Below, in pieces: positions 36,990 to 48,102 of a stretch of DNA of 64,000 nt. The notes under the pieces are model-generated. The model searched no databases and was not told where the DNA came from. It saw only the letters and a list, made by a program, of their open reading frames with translations. The translations under genes were made by a program, and so were the position numbers. The DNA comes from Cadophora sp. MPI-SDFR-AT-0126 (taxonomy: Eukaryota; Ascomycota; Leotiomycetes; Helotiales; Ploettnerulaceae): positions 1,488,001 to 1,552,000 of the forward strand of contig JAGMVK010000007.1 of NCBI GenBank assembly GCA_020747065.1. Reading direction: 5' to 3'. Position 1 is the first letter of the stretch, and each line of letters begins with the position of its first letter.

Positions 36990-37679
36990 TCACTCAGGCA
37001 TGAGCACGCATTCAACCTTCAGCATTCTCCTCCCCCGACCCGCACTTTTCACCTCTACGGAAGTCAAGGATGCCCAATAAGAGTCTAAGGACCCTTCTGC
37101 AGTAATGTGAAGACCTACCCTGTCCAAAAAGATAGTGAGCACTTCCAAGTTCGCAAACGTGGCTATCGTATACTCTGCCAACTCGGCCGCAGTCTGAAAG
37201 GGTACAAGCGCGCCTGCACCCGTCGAATTCTGCTCTGATCTTCTGCTCTAACGATATAGCCAAATGCTAGGAATAAGATATCCCAGTCGAAAGTCTCGGG
37301 AGAACGCCTTTGCCGGAATGCAAGATTGAGAGTGTCGAGCTTGTAATTGAAATATCCGAAGGGAGTGGCCCGTCCTCGTCCTGAAAGAGGCTGTACGATC
37401 TTAAAGCGATGGATCTTGCAAGACGACAGACGTGAAGGAGATGGGTACTCTGAGTTGTGATCTCAGCCTTACATAGTATTTGCGAAAGTTCTTTTGCTCG
37501 TTATAATCGGTGTCGAGGCGTCTGAAGTTGACAATACGGGGTCTGGGCATGGCAAGTTCGAAGATGGTGATCTGGAGTTCTGTTGGTAGGTATGGAAATA
37601 GAGTAAAGGTTCTATGCTGCCCGTTATTTGTCTTTTGACGTAGTTGTAAGGCTTGACTGCTGCGCGGTGCTGAAGACAT
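36990..37679 (-). CDS. 2EXR-domain protein
   Basis: Three exons, 37679-37473, 37414-37253 and 37193-36990, give 190 residues. FTLFPYLPTELQITIFELAMPRPRIVNFR (residues about 24-52) is the first half of the 2EXR domain, a fungal-specific F-box-like fold. LDTLNLAFR and a C-terminal LEVLTIFLD segment follow. Intron 2 has a weak donor (GTTAGA) but a strong pyrimidine-rich acceptor, and it removes an in-frame stop, so the 3' half is less certain. The biochemical role of 2EXR proteins is unknown. A second, damaged 2EXR gene lies 300 bases upstream in the same orientation. Confidence 0.7.
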
Positions 37680-37980
37680 GTTGAGCGAACGTGGTTTGTT
37701 GAAATTCTGAAGAGGAGATGAGGTCCTACCTGGGCTAAAGTACTTATCGGTAGGGCTTTGAGATATGTTAAGGTGTGGTCGTGACTCTGAAGGCCAGCTT
37801 GAGAATGATGATTCCCAAGTTGGACGCTGGACATACCATTGCTATGTGATGGGTAAAGATGAGCAATGGATGTTGAACATTGCCTGCCCACCATGCGGTA
37901 TTGACACCCTCGAATCTTCGCGGGGCTCAGAGTACTCTCAAATTAGAAGAAACTCTGTCACTTGCACCTAGAACCTCACC

Positions 37981-38716
37981 CTACCACGTTGGCGCCGTCC
38001 AGGCCGGATCTTCAACTTTCTTGCTCGCAATGGCATTCTCCACAACCAACCTCCATCCGCGATCGAAATCTTTGTCTTCTTCGACAAAAGTGATATGATT
38101 GAGGTGCGGGAAGTTGGAAAACACTTTTTTGGCGAGCCATTCGGCAGTAAAATCGGTACGTGCATACATGCCCAGTCTGAGGAACTTGACTTGCTTCCAT
38201 TGTTCAGGCGAGACATGAACGATGAGAGAACGAAAAGTGTGTCGCCTCTCGCTCCAGATATACATCCCTAGGTTGTCATCGTACCCGACAGGCCTTGGAA
38301 GATGCGCTCCAAAATCTAGTGTGTCTCGCGAGAAGTCGAGATATCCTAGGGTGCCTTCTTCAGCGCCCATGTGAAATGGCTGTGCACAGCTTGAAAGGTT
38401 TGGTATCTTTTCAAACATAGCCTCCTGGAATCTCTGCAGGTACGGGACAGCCCCGATGGAATGATTGAGATTTGGATGCCGCACAAGTCGGCCTCAATAT
38501 TGGCCCTGGCCTTGGATCACCGGGTTTTTCTGGCCAGCCATATTTTGCATCAATGATGATGTGTCGAGGCCAGATATCCTCGATCGCTTGTTCAAAAATC
38601 GCGAGGCGAAGCTCAGCTGCGAGTTCTGGGAAAACTGTAAAAACTTGGAGTGGTTCATGACCAGAATGCTGGGGGCTAGGAAGCGATCTATGCTCGGAAT
38701 TGCAGGAGGAGAACAT
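37981..38716 (-). pseudogene. 2EXR-domain gene with broken reading frame
   Basis: The first segment, from an ATG at 38716, reads VFTVFPELAAELRLAIFEQAI, a clear 2EXR start. The expected continuation (GLSRTCRDSRRLCLKRYQ, about 38395-38450) is in another frame, and the last part (GYLDFSRDTLDFG to the end, 38350-37981) is in a third. No GT..AG intron joins them in phase: the gaps are too short and donors are missing. Two indels, real or from assembly, are the simplest explanation. The C-terminal 120 codons are still free of stops, so the damage is recent or a sequencing artefact. Confidence 0.65.
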
Positions 38717-39137
38717 TTGGTATTTTGTGGTGTGATTATGTCGTACCAAGGGGTGTGTGCTGAAGTGATGCAAAGCAAAAGGAGTACACAAGTTTGCTTA
38801 TGTACTTTTTCTTGATAGATGGTCTGTGAATGTGACTCCAAAAAGCGTCAACGTCGTGAGGGCTCGTTAACTGATTCAACTCCATGAATTCCCACAAAAC
38901 TAAAATCGATAATCAACACTGATTTACACCAACTGATTCACAAATTCAATACCTGGTCCGGTCCTCTTAAAGTACTCCATTTTGCCCAAAACCCACGGTG
39001 GTACGTGTACAAAGATGCTTCGATACCGAAGTGGAATATACTCTTCATTACCTTCACACGGGACTGTACGCACTATCCGAACCCGTCAAAACCTACCAAC
39101 GAAATCCCAATACAAAGACCGATACCAACACCAACAC
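38717..39137. other. Short intergenic region
   Basis: 421 bases between the 5' end of the broken 2EXR gene and the 3' end of the RBR gene on the same strand. It should hold the promoter of the former. Nothing else was seen. Confidence 0.4.
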
Positions 39138-40615
39138 TCAAAGCCTGTTCCTCCTACACCTGTTACAAGCCTGAATATGGCACTGCCGACATTGGAAGAT
39201 GTAATCCGGCAAATCGTGGCGACACTCCTCACACTCATGCGGTCCTCGAACCCATCGCCAGGAACCATGATCGCATTCATGCCTATCGCGGAGATCCCGT
39301 AACACTGTAGCGAGACGTGTTTGTCTCTGCTCGGGCGGCTGGTTGACAAGAGCAGGTTGTCGAGCAACGACCACCTCGGCGCGAGCATATAGTCTGTGTT
39401 CGTCGCACTGCTCGCAGCAACATGTGTTCCAGCGCTCGCCGCACTTTTAGCAGAATTAGGCACCGCATGGACATCTACTCAATCCAAGATCATTAGCACT
39501 CCATCAACATACAGATTTTGAATGGAAAACAAACGTCATATGGTTGCATCCCGTATCAAGCTCCACCAAACGATAGCAATTATAGCATCTTTGCCACTGA
39601 TTCTCCCGCGCGGTCTCAAGCACCATCTTCAGCGCTTCATCTTCCGGACAATCACCATTGTACTCAGAACCCTTACAAATCGTACACGTAACCGTCTTGC
39701 AAACCTGACATGTTGCCTTCTCCTCAACCACATACTCATCCCTGATGAGCGAGGAACAGAGAGGCGCAGAGCAATACGTGCGATTCGGGGTGGCGAACTC
39801 GATTTTCTTCGCTGAGTAGCGATGGTAGATGGACGGGGTGAGGTAGATTCGGATGTCGGTGGTGGGAGTGATGGGTTGGCGACTGCAGCGCGGGGGAAAG
39901 AGAGTGTCGTCTATCATGGAGGCAGTGAAGAGGTCCTGGAGGCAGGACCGGCAGTATTCGTGCCTGCATGGGGCGCGGCCGAGTTGGCTGAAGAATGGTT
40001 CACTGCAGGCGGTACAGTGGCGTTTGGGGATTTTGGAGGGTCTTGATGCGGCCCATTTCGATGATTCGGCACCTGGTGACGTTAACGATGCTGTGTGTTG
40101 AACATCTCGAGAAGACTTCAAGACTTACGTGAACTGGTCGCTGGGACTTACGGCACAAGGGCTTTCGACTCATCCCCCAAATCCGAGTCTTGCTCATCAG
40201 CAGCAGCACATATGTACAACGCGTTCAACTTCTCCAGGATCTCATCGTCTGGCTCCTCATCCTCATTTGCAGGTCTGTCGGTGAGAATAGGAGGAGCTGA
40301 CCGGTCACCAAGCCTCAGCGCAACCTGGCGATCTCGAGCTTCTAGCCGCTCCTGCGAGAACGATAAAGCGAGTATATTTCCATCCGTCTTACATGCTCGC
40401 GTCAGACTGCGTGTCATTGTTTGATCGGCAATGATAGTTGCATTTCGTTGTAGTTCTTCTCCGTAGATTTGGAGGGCGATTTGAGTATCTGAAAGGACCC
40501 CTTCGATGCCCTTGCCTTTGCCTTCGCAGGAAGAGAAGAGCTCATCACTGTCTTGGATTTGAAGTTGAAGGATCAGAGCTGCTGTTTCTGGATCCATGGT
40601 ATTTGGGATGTCCAT
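39138..40615 (-). CDS. RBR (RING-IBR-RING) E3 ubiquitin ligase with disrupted RING2
   Basis: Exon 1 is 40615-40152; exon 2 starts at 40041. RING1 (CTACSEPF ... CRHEYCRSCL, from about residue 163) and the IBR (YCSAPLC ... CQVCKTVTCTICKG) are intact. RING2 begins RCYNCYRLVELDTGCNHM, with the catalytic-type Cys320. RBR ligases take ubiquitin from an E2 onto that Cys before transfer to substrate. With the family-type intron (39534-39475), RING2 continues C-P-C-G-A-stop-F-C-stop-K-C-G: two TAA codons at 39456-39458 and 39447-39449. If the intron is instead 39512-39444 (donor GTATGT, acceptor TAAAAG), the frame stays open to 39138 and gives 432 residues, but zinc ligands are lost. A Cys-rich tail (HECDHGSW ... 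CNRCRRNR) follows in either case. The start at 40615 was chosen for its good Kozak context; in-frame ATGs exist upstream. Confidence 0.8.
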
Positions 40616-41561
40616 TGTCGGGTCTGGGAAAGAATCAGTAGGATTGTCTTGTCTGAAACTGGCGAAATTATTTGTCATTCGACTTATATCATGGAAGCGG
40701 AAGGAGTGAGACACGATAGGGAAGCTATGCTCTTCGAGGACTACAGGAATGAGGGCCACCGCTATTTGGCTGCCTCTATCCGTCTAAGCAAACAGACAGA
40801 TGCGAACTTTCAAAGCAAGAATCTGTCACTTCTCACTTGCAGGGCCCCATACGGAGATGGGAAGCAGAGAACCGGATCAGGAAACTCAAATGCAGATGCC
40901 CGAGAATCATGAGTATTTCGACTTTGAGAGATTTCAGCTCGACAATTTGCTCGGCAGGCTAAATAGATAAAGCAAAACAAACGGAAAGGGGAACCCACCT
41001 CCTCTTCCCCGGTAGATCCTGGGCAATCTTCCCCAGATTTATATGGGCCTGAAGTTTGAGAGCTGGCCCGCTTTACAGGACCAAGCTTGAAGAAAAGTCA
41101 GGAAAACAAGAAATTGACGATGAAAGGCTCCGAGGTCGCGTCAAGCTCCCATGCTTCATATACATTAGTGTGTGGCTGCTACATTTCTTGCCAATAATAG
41201 CATACGATATTAAACATTGAATTCTAGAAAGTATGACGTAGCTGTCCATATCTTCAGAGTCAATAACCTCCTCTGGGGTTCTTCGTTCGCTCTCGAGGTC
41301 GTCTTTTCCTGTCGTGAATATATTGCCCCAACATGAGCCTGTCCCCTCCGGCATCCTATGAGACCTGTACGGTCATCAAATCCCCACCAGGGAGCTTTCA
41401 GTAGACTGACTTTGACACATCCAGCGCAATTCAGTATGATCACAACAATGCCAGTGACATCGAAAGTCAAATGCCAAAGTCCACAATTCGTGCCTCCGTA
41501 CCTTATCCACCTCATATCGACCATGATATTTTGTCATCCCATTTGTCGTAATTCTGTTCAC
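40616..41561. other. Intergenic, nothing recognised
   Basis: 946 bases between the start of the RBR gene and the 3' end of the membrane protein gene. An in-frame extension of the RBR frame to an ATG at 40759 could be coding. Other open frames look accidental. Confidence 0.4.
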
Positions 41562-42266
41562 TCAGGTATTCGTATGTCCTCTGGTATCGCCTCCAAGCCC
41601 ATGATGCCTTTCACTAAAGCTCCTCGATGATCCTTCCGACGGTGAATGGTCTAGGACAACATCCTCAAAAGGGATCTCGCTCAGTGGTGTTTTCCCGTCT
41701 GAAATAACGGCATCGTCCTCTTCCTGCCTCATGTGTCGTGCTCCACCTGCAATATGTTGATGTTGAGGTGGCACGGCCTCTTCGTATTGGGGAGGGGCAT
41801 CGCCGGCAGGAGGTGGCGCTTGGCCGGAAGCCATCGCATTCAATGGGACTGGACGTTGACTGTTGATGTCTGGTGCTCGCATGCCCTCGCGACGTTTCCT
41901 GCGTCTGGCACGCAGGCCACAGCATCCACAGCAATACCACACTGACAAGGCGACGATGATGATTACTCCGACAGTAATTGCTACTCCCACGGCAGCCTTC
42001 GTCCCACTCTCAAGCCTTTCAAAGAAGTTGTCCTTAGTATCATTGCCAGGATAGCCGCTGTTAGTCGGATAGGAAGCTGGAATTACAGGACTTGGTGTGT
42101 AACTCGTCATCATGCTCGGTTTTGGTGTGGTCTGACTGGATGTGGAAGTATCAAATGTGCTGGAGCTGCTACTTTGCTTGGCGAAGAAACTACGGATATC
42201 ATCGTCGCCGTTGAAGATGGAAGTTGGGAGCGATGTTGGGAGTGCATCCGTGGGAAAATCGGGCAT
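41562..42266 (-). CDS. Single-pass membrane protein with Ser/Thr-rich ectodomain and PY motif
   Basis: A single exon of 234 residues. Residues 30-75 are Ser/Thr/Pro-rich and probably O-glycosylated. A strong transmembrane segment lies at about 91-112 (AAVGVAITVGVIIIVALSVWY), followed by a Cys pair cluster (CCGCCG) that could be palmitoylated and an Arg/Lys stop-transfer run. The cytosolic tail has PPQY at 158-161, a PPxY motif that binds WW domains of Nedd4/Rsp5-type ligases, and acidic segments. The layout resembles fungal wall-sensor or mid2-like proteins, but there is no clear signal peptide; an upstream exon may be missing. The function is inferred only as surface sensing or a ubiquitin-ligase adaptor. 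Confidence 0.7.
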   Translation of the reverse strand: MPDFPTDALPTSLPTSIFNGDDDIRSFFAKQSSSSSTFDTSTSSQTTPKPSMMTSYTPSPVIPASYPTNSGYPGNDTKDNFFERLESGTKAAVGVAITVGVIIIVALSVWYCCGCCGLRARRRKRREGMRAPDINSQRPVPLNAMASGQAPPPAGDAPPQYEEAVPPQHQHIAGGARHMRQEEDDAVISDGKTPLSEIPFEDVVLDHSPSEGSSRSFSERHHGLGGDTRGHTNT

Positions 42267-45033
42267 TGTAATGGCTCTGGTCTATTGTCACTGCGTGAAG
42301 CCCAAGAAGGTGAGGAACCTGTCTCCGGACAGGCTTGGGGGAGCTGTGCTGTGTTGACTATTTTCTCTCGGTGGGATGCGATTCCGCGATTAGCTAACTC
42401 GAGCCTTGGTGCCAATCAACGCGATACCACAAGCGATTTCCTAGTTGTCAAAGATAGATATTGATTTGGGGACAGCAGATGAGAGTATAGGAAGAGTGAG
42501 AGAAAAGTAAGAAAAGAGAAGAGATCGAGCAACAAGCTGTGCGGCACGAAAACACACCGCAGCGATGCACACACTCGTGATTCCCCCGGCTGAAATGATT
42601 TGGGAGCCATCTCTGCCTTTGTCTGCATACCTTTGAGGCGCAGCGCGGTTCGTGAGTGGTGAGATTTCTGGCTCGGAACCTTGTTTAGAGCGCCGACATG
42701 CAGCGGACAGGACTTGTTTTGTTGTGTATGGTGCCAAGAGTCCGTGATTCCGTGATCCAGGTCGACATTGCTGATTGTGAAACGAAACGAAACGAAACTC
42801 AGCGATGGGATTGTGAGGCTTGAAGTTGGTGATATGAGGCTCCAAGTGAAAGGAGTTGTTGGAGAAGGAAAGCCCGAGCCGCGAGAAATCACTGTTGGCT
42901 GAAGTCCCACCCACAGGCTATGAGGCTAGGTCACGAGAAGATTACCGGGGCATGGACATCTCAAACGGAACAAGAGGTCGACCTACTTGTACTTTTCAAA
43001 GGGGGCAGCTACTAAACCTGCAATGGACTTGACGAAGAACAAATCGCATTATTCAGTTCTGTATTCCGAGGATGAAAGTACGTGTTTCAGTGAAGAGTGA
43101 CGCTGCGTACTCAACAACAGATACCAGAAGGCAAATTTACAAACATACGTTACGGACATTACCTCTCGAAGCTATCAAGACGCCATCACCTCATGGCAAA
43201 TGCTGACTGAAAAAAAACCTCAGGCTCTGGTTTTGGGGCCTTCTAGGTATATGAAGCAGAAAGGTAGGTACTGGGCCTGTACTTAGGTGAGTTTATTCTT
43301 TAAACCTCCGATGCCCAAAGGTATGGGATCGGAATGAGAGTCCGAGTGTCGTACTTCAATCCTTGATGGATACACTCTGCTGATTTACATGCAGCCAAGA
43401 GATCCTCTTGTCCTACGGTTCTACTTCCTACTATGAAAAGCTAGTAGAATGTAACCCAAGAGACTGACTCTAAGTTTCCTTGACTTTACCTCGCTTAGCC
43501 CTTGCCCAAAGTTGACCTTTCCAGTCAGTTGTCAGTGTACCGACCAGTAACGATGTCATGCCCGAAGGACTTAATTACAGGCGTCATACCTCTCAAAAGG
43601 TAAATTACTGTCACTCGACCTTCTCTACCCTCATCTCCATCCCCTACTTTCGTCTCCAGCGTTTACAGGTCGGCTGTTTTACTAGATCACGTGCCACTTC
43701 CCCTAATGCAGACTTCCAAAGATCATGCAGGCTGAATTACTTCTGGACGGCCGTTGAGCCGTCTAGTACGCAGTGAACAGTGTTGGTGACCATCCAATTA
43801 TCCTCTCATTCCTCTTCCTCAAGGCCGGTCCGATCCACTGGTGAAAGCTAATGGTCATCGGCCCAGCCTCCCCAATTCCTTCTTCCTTTCTAACAGTAGC
43901 TTTGTGACGCCAACAACCACTGGTGCAATGCAGGATATCGGCAGAAATACACCAGCAAGCAAGCAGGCTTCGTATGCCCGTCAGCGAGCAAGTACTCTAG
44001 TGTAGTGGCCCCAAGGAGGAGGCCGAGGCCATTCGGTGAGTTCAACAGAGTGATTCGCTCTTTGGGAGGGGGGCTGGAAACGCTGCATATGTTTCATGCA
44101 GTCGTGAATCGGCACTAGAAATCCAAGGCCCTCTGCGGTTGTGATTCGACGATTTTGTCGTGATCCATCCATACCTACGCCTATGAAAAGCAAGGCAACA
44201 TGGTCGCAAGGAAGGGTCGCCTCTTTTGCGTCAGAGGAGGACTTTGTTAGTAGCAGTATACGGAGGATATTGGTACTATCTCTTAGTACTTATGATCATG
44301 ATCCCAGTCTTCAAGTCCCAGGTCCAGTCCCAGTAGTTGCAGCGTCTGCCAATTCCTGCATTTCCTGTTGCCCAATTAAGCGGATAAGAGCCTGTTGAGA
44401 AAGTCTCCTCTCAGACGACACTCCCTTGTGCTCCACCCGACTGCCCTCCACTCTCACCAACCCGCGCAGCGACCATCCTGCCTCCCCTCCACCCACTTAT
44501 CCTTGACCTCGATGACCTCGCCCTCTCTCGTCTTCTATTCGCGCCAGATGTCCTCAGCAACCTCCGAGACATACATATCGCAGTGACAGGAAGCCCGACA
44601 CGACAGGAATAGGTACCTTCGCACCGCGGTCTCTTACAGCAACACCGTCGAATCCGACTCGCTAACACGCCTGGACTGAGGCCCTTGAGAGGCTTGCTGC
44701 AGCCTCCGCGCGCAGACGATCACCGAATCTCCTGAAGACCTCTCACACACTCCCGCTTGCTCAACGCCCACATCTTACGCCTTCGTCGCCCGTTGATTTC
44801 TCTTCTGGTGTCGCATTCAATTGTTCCACCGTCCTTCACGACTTTTACGACTTTCATTATCACAAGTTACTGCTATTCGCGACTAGAAACAGCGTCCACG
44901 AGGCAAGAACAACCATGCAAACTGCCGCAAGTCACTATGACCAGTGATGCCCTGCTGAGACAGCACTCGATGATCCAGCGATGACCCACGATTGACCTTC
45001 ATTTCTCAAGATTCAAATTTTGACGCGGCTTGA
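42267..45033. other. Long divergent intergenic block
   Basis: About 2.8 kb between divergent starts. Two overlapping minus-strand frames of 157-164 codons at 42416-42914 have no motif and may lie in a 5' leader. The 600 bases before 45034 are CT-rich, as in a long fungal 5' UTR. No RNA gene or repeat was seen. Confidence 0.4.
44915..44984 (+). promoter_or_regulatory. Two overlapping upstream ORFs before the 1022-residue gene
   Basis: An ATG at 44915 opens a 10-codon frame ending at 44947. Another at 44937 opens a 15-codon frame ending at 44984. They overlap and end about 50-90 bases before the main ATG at 45034. If transcribed as leader, they could reduce translation of the main frame. Whether this stretch is exonic cannot be seen from sequence alone. 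Confidence 0.35.
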
Positions 45034-48000
45034 ATGCTCCTCACACAGACGAACTGGCTCAGGATGCCGGCGCGTGAGCTGGGCAGCTCCTACGATGCTC
45101 CCCATAGAGCTCCTGGCGTTGGAACATCTTTATTGAAGAAACACAAGATCCTGCCTCATCCTCGAGAGCCTGAATACTATCCTTCGACGCCTGCCACGAA
45201 GCCACGCGATCTCTCGATTGACACAGGAGCCTCCTCTTCCTCTTTGACAAGCTCAGATACCTCAAGTCCAAGGACCTTGAAACATGCATCCAAAAGGATT
45301 GGAGTCCCTGTCTTACCTCCAACTCCTCCTACCCATTCTCGACAGTCCTCTGGGTCTCATCCCACACTAGCTCCCGCACCCAGATTTGATATATCCTCCA
45401 TCAAGACCACCGCAGATTCCCCATCTACACGCAGTACGCCACTAAATCAACAGCAAAGCCCTCCTACTCCCGATGTCACTCCCCCTCGAGCCATGCCTTT
45501 GGCATTTAGGCCTCCTATAAGCGATAGATATCCTTCCTCCCGGACAGATTCCTTCAAAACTGCTCGAGAAAATCCCTACTCCTCAGACGAAGACGAGGCT
45601 TCGACAGTGAGACCGGTCCTCCCGTCCGCAAGAACATCAGCAGTTGAAGTGCCACAAATTTCGCACAAGCCCCAGAAACGCAAGGAGGTTGGATTGGGAC
45701 TGGGTCTCGAGTCTGATAACGAAGGAACAACAACGCCAAGAGCGAGAGTTAATTCAGAAGAGGAATTTGTTGTCTTTGATGGAGAATGGGGTGCTGCTGG
45801 TGATGTGAGCGAAGTAGAACGAGAATGGGACGACAACCTTATGAGGAATGTGACAGTTCGGAAAAGGCCTGGTCGAAATATGCAAAGGTTGCGTCTGAAC
45901 ACGAACGGAGCAACGGACGACGTGATAGAAGACGATATTGTATCCCCAACAAACGCTACAAGGGTTGTCAGAAGCTTGCCTCTTCAGGAGAGAATTGCTA
46001 GACATCGACTTGCTAGGGACTCAGCTGATCGAAGTTCTACTGAAAAATTTGCTGAACGTATTGCTTGGCCAGCAGCTGTTGCTGATCCCGAATCACCTTC
46101 AACACCAGACGTTCGACGATTCTCAGCCATGTCTGGCCGCTCGGTATCTTCGGCCGTTGTAGAAGCTCTGGTCGTGGACGCTCCTCCACTCAGACGAAAG
46201 ACTCTTCGACATACGAAAAAACACCTGGGTCTTAGAGACTTTAGCTCTGATCAGTCAACAAGGAGCTCAGCGCCAAATTCAGTGGTATCCAGCGAACCTC
46301 AACACCGTCTCCACCATGCTGCAGCAAGGATACCAGAGCGAAGACATCGCAGTCTTGCTTCCAATACCACTGTGAGCACGACTTCCTCTGCTGGCCGCTC
46401 TCGTAAGGAGGTCATAAACAGTGGGGGAATCCCTGTCGTGATAGTTCCAGAACGACGTTCTTCCAGCAAATCAAGACCCCAGTCACTTCGATCCACGAGC
46501 AGCAGAAAAACCAAACGAAGTATGTCATTAAGTTCCGCACCGCTATCTCAGTCGTCAAAATTCAATGAGCCGGGGTATTTTGATTCTCGTCCACCTAGAA
46601 AGCGGACAATGTCAGAGTCGGCTGGGTCAGGTCACGACTCAGTGCGCACAATTGACTATCCTCCAAGTATTCCTGCGAGGACGTCGTCTCTATCTGCTCC
46701 CACAAGCCGGAATACTTCGAGAGCAGGATCTTTGACTGCTGAAAGTTTGAACACCCACAACATGATCCTGAAACAGAAGCAAGAAGCGGCTGCTGCTATT
46801 GCTACCGAAGAGCCTGCTCAAATCCAACCCCACGCGGAGGCTGAGAGAGATGTCGACACTCATACCCACCACCGGCTGAACGTCGACCATAACGGTGATC
46901 CATTCTTTGGAAAACGACTTTCAACTCAAGTGACCCCATTTTCTCAAACTTCCTATGAGACTGCTGGAACTACAGCGGAAGTCTCCGAAGCTTTGGCAGT
47001 GACGATATTCCCTCACCAGAACAAATCAGTCTTGGTCGTGGAGCACAGAACGTCAGAGGAGAGTTCACCACCTGCTCTTAAGCCTGTTGAGACATCTCTA
47101 CCCGCACCCAAAATGGCTGTTAATGGCAAAGCAACCATGGGCCCTGTTACACCTCCTCAGCCATCTCACCCCATGGATACTGTCGACTCTCCACTCCGGA
47201 ACCCTCGTGACCCCCCAGAGCCGCCTGCAATAAAGTTCATTCCACCTACGCCAGCTGCTCTGACTCCTGGACAAGAAGAAGATCGCCAATTGGGTTATGA
47301 TATGGTTGACCGACCTGTCAGCTCCGACAACAAGCCAAAGCGAAGTATGTCCTTGATGCGTCGTGCGTTCAGCAACAGGCGCTATTCGGAAACGTCCGCC
47401 CAAATGCCTGGACTTTTGAAACGTACCTTTTCGTTGAGCGGTGGCCGTAGAAAGGAATTGGTAGATGGATCAACTCAGACTTCCAAAGAGCAAGCCAATC
47501 CATCGACTCTCTATCCTTCGGTTGCCGATCGACCTGCAGATGCCGGCAAACTACATCCATTCTGGAGACCAGCTCATTTCTGGGATGACCTTGAAGATCG
47601 TGACAGTCTTGACGGTGACGAGTATGGATACCCACCTGTCGATAACAGACCTCCACCTCCAAAGCGAACACTCAGCCAGAAACTCAAACGTACTTTTGCC
47701 ATCCTGCCGATCGAGGATGATCACTATGATTATCAACCATACGCCACAGATCGGAGAACAATGCGACGCACGCCCAGTGGGAACATGCGTGTGGTAAAGC
47801 AACGCAGCAACTCGACATTAAGGAGAGATGGTCATGATCGGAGGGTGTATTCGGAAGAGCGGCGCCCTGTAAGCGGACCAGCAGAGGGTACTTTTGGGTA
47901 CGGCTTCAAAGAGGGCAACGGGGGTCGAGTGGCCACAATTCCAGGTTTGGGTCTGCGAGTGGAGTACGTAGGCTGGACCGGTGTGAAGAACAGACTCAGC

Positions 48001-48102
48001 GAGCGGAGACGAGAAGCACGGAGCCAAAAGCTTCGAGCTTCGATAAGCGGCCCGAAAGGAGTCCAAAGCGGCATGGACGATGTACTGAGGAGCAGAAACT
48101 AG
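45034..48102 (+). CDS. Large disordered orphan protein
   Basis: A single open frame of 1022 residues; a second in-frame ATG at 45064 (MPARELGSSYDAPHR) is an equally good start. The protein is rich in Ser, Pro, Arg and Thr and mostly disordered, with many RxxS-type and SP/TP phosphorylation-like sites. No catalytic domain is visible. Islands that look conserved are the acidic EEEFVVFDGEWGAAGDV near 245-260, a basic RRAFSNRR/LLKRTFSLSGGRR segment near 775-810, KLKRTFAILPIEDDHYDYQP near 885, and a C-terminal AEGTFGYGFKEGNGG block. I do not recognise a named family. A signalling or scaffold role is possible but unsupported. Confidence 0.8.
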   Translation: MLLTQTNWLRMPARELGSSYDAPHRAPGVGTSLLKKHKILPHPREPEYYPSTPATKPRDLSIDTGASSSSLTSSDTSSPRTLKHASKRIGVPVLPPTPPTHSRQSSGSHPTLAPAPRFDISSIKTTADSPSTRSTPLNQQQSPPTPDVTPPRAMPLAFRPPISDRYPSSRTDSFKTARENPYSSDEDEASTVRPVLPSARTSAVEVPQISHKPQKRKEVGLGLGLESDNEGTTTPRARVNSEEEFVVFDGEWGAAGDVSEVEREWDDNLMRNVTVRKRPGRNMQRLRLNTNGATDDVIEDDIVSPTNATRVVRSLPLQERIARHRLARDSADRSSTEKFAERIAWPAAVADPESPSTPDVRRFSAMSGRSVSSAVVEALVVDAPPLRRKTLRHTKKHLGLRDFSSDQSTRSSAPNSVVSSEPQHRLHHAAARIPERRHRSLASNTTVSTTSSAGRSRKEVINSGGIPVVIVPERRSSSKSRPQSLRSTSSRKTKRSMSLSSAPLSQSSKFNEPGYFDSRPPRKRTMSESAGSGHDSVRTIDYPPSIPARTSSLSAPTSRNTSRAGSLTAESLNTHNMILKQKQEAAAAIATEEPAQIQPHAEAERDVDTHTHHRLNVDHNGDPFFGKRLSTQVTPFSQTSYETAGTTAEVSEALAVTIFPHQNKSVLVVEHRTSEESSPPALKPVETSLPAPKMAVNGKATMGPVTPPQPSHPMDTVDSPLRNPRDPPEPPAIKFIPPTPAALTPGQEEDRQLGYDMVDRPVSSDNKPKRSMSLMRRAFSNRRYSETSAQMPGLLKRTFSLSGGRRKELVDGSTQTSKEQANPSTLYPSVADRPADAGKLHPFWRPAHFWDDLEDRDSLDGDEYGYPPVDNRPPPPKRTLSQKLKRTFAILPIEDDHYDYQPYATDRRTMRRTPSGNMRVVKQRSNSTLRRDGHDRRVYSEERRPVSGPAEGTFGYGFKEGNGGRVATIPGLGLRVEYVGWTGVKNRLSERRREARSQKLRASISGPKGVQSGMDDVLRSRN

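Noticed and set aside
42416..42914. Two overlapping minus-strand frames of 157-164 codons
   Set aside because: They overlap in different frames, have Ser/Phe-rich translations without motif, and cannot both be real. I saw no splice partner.
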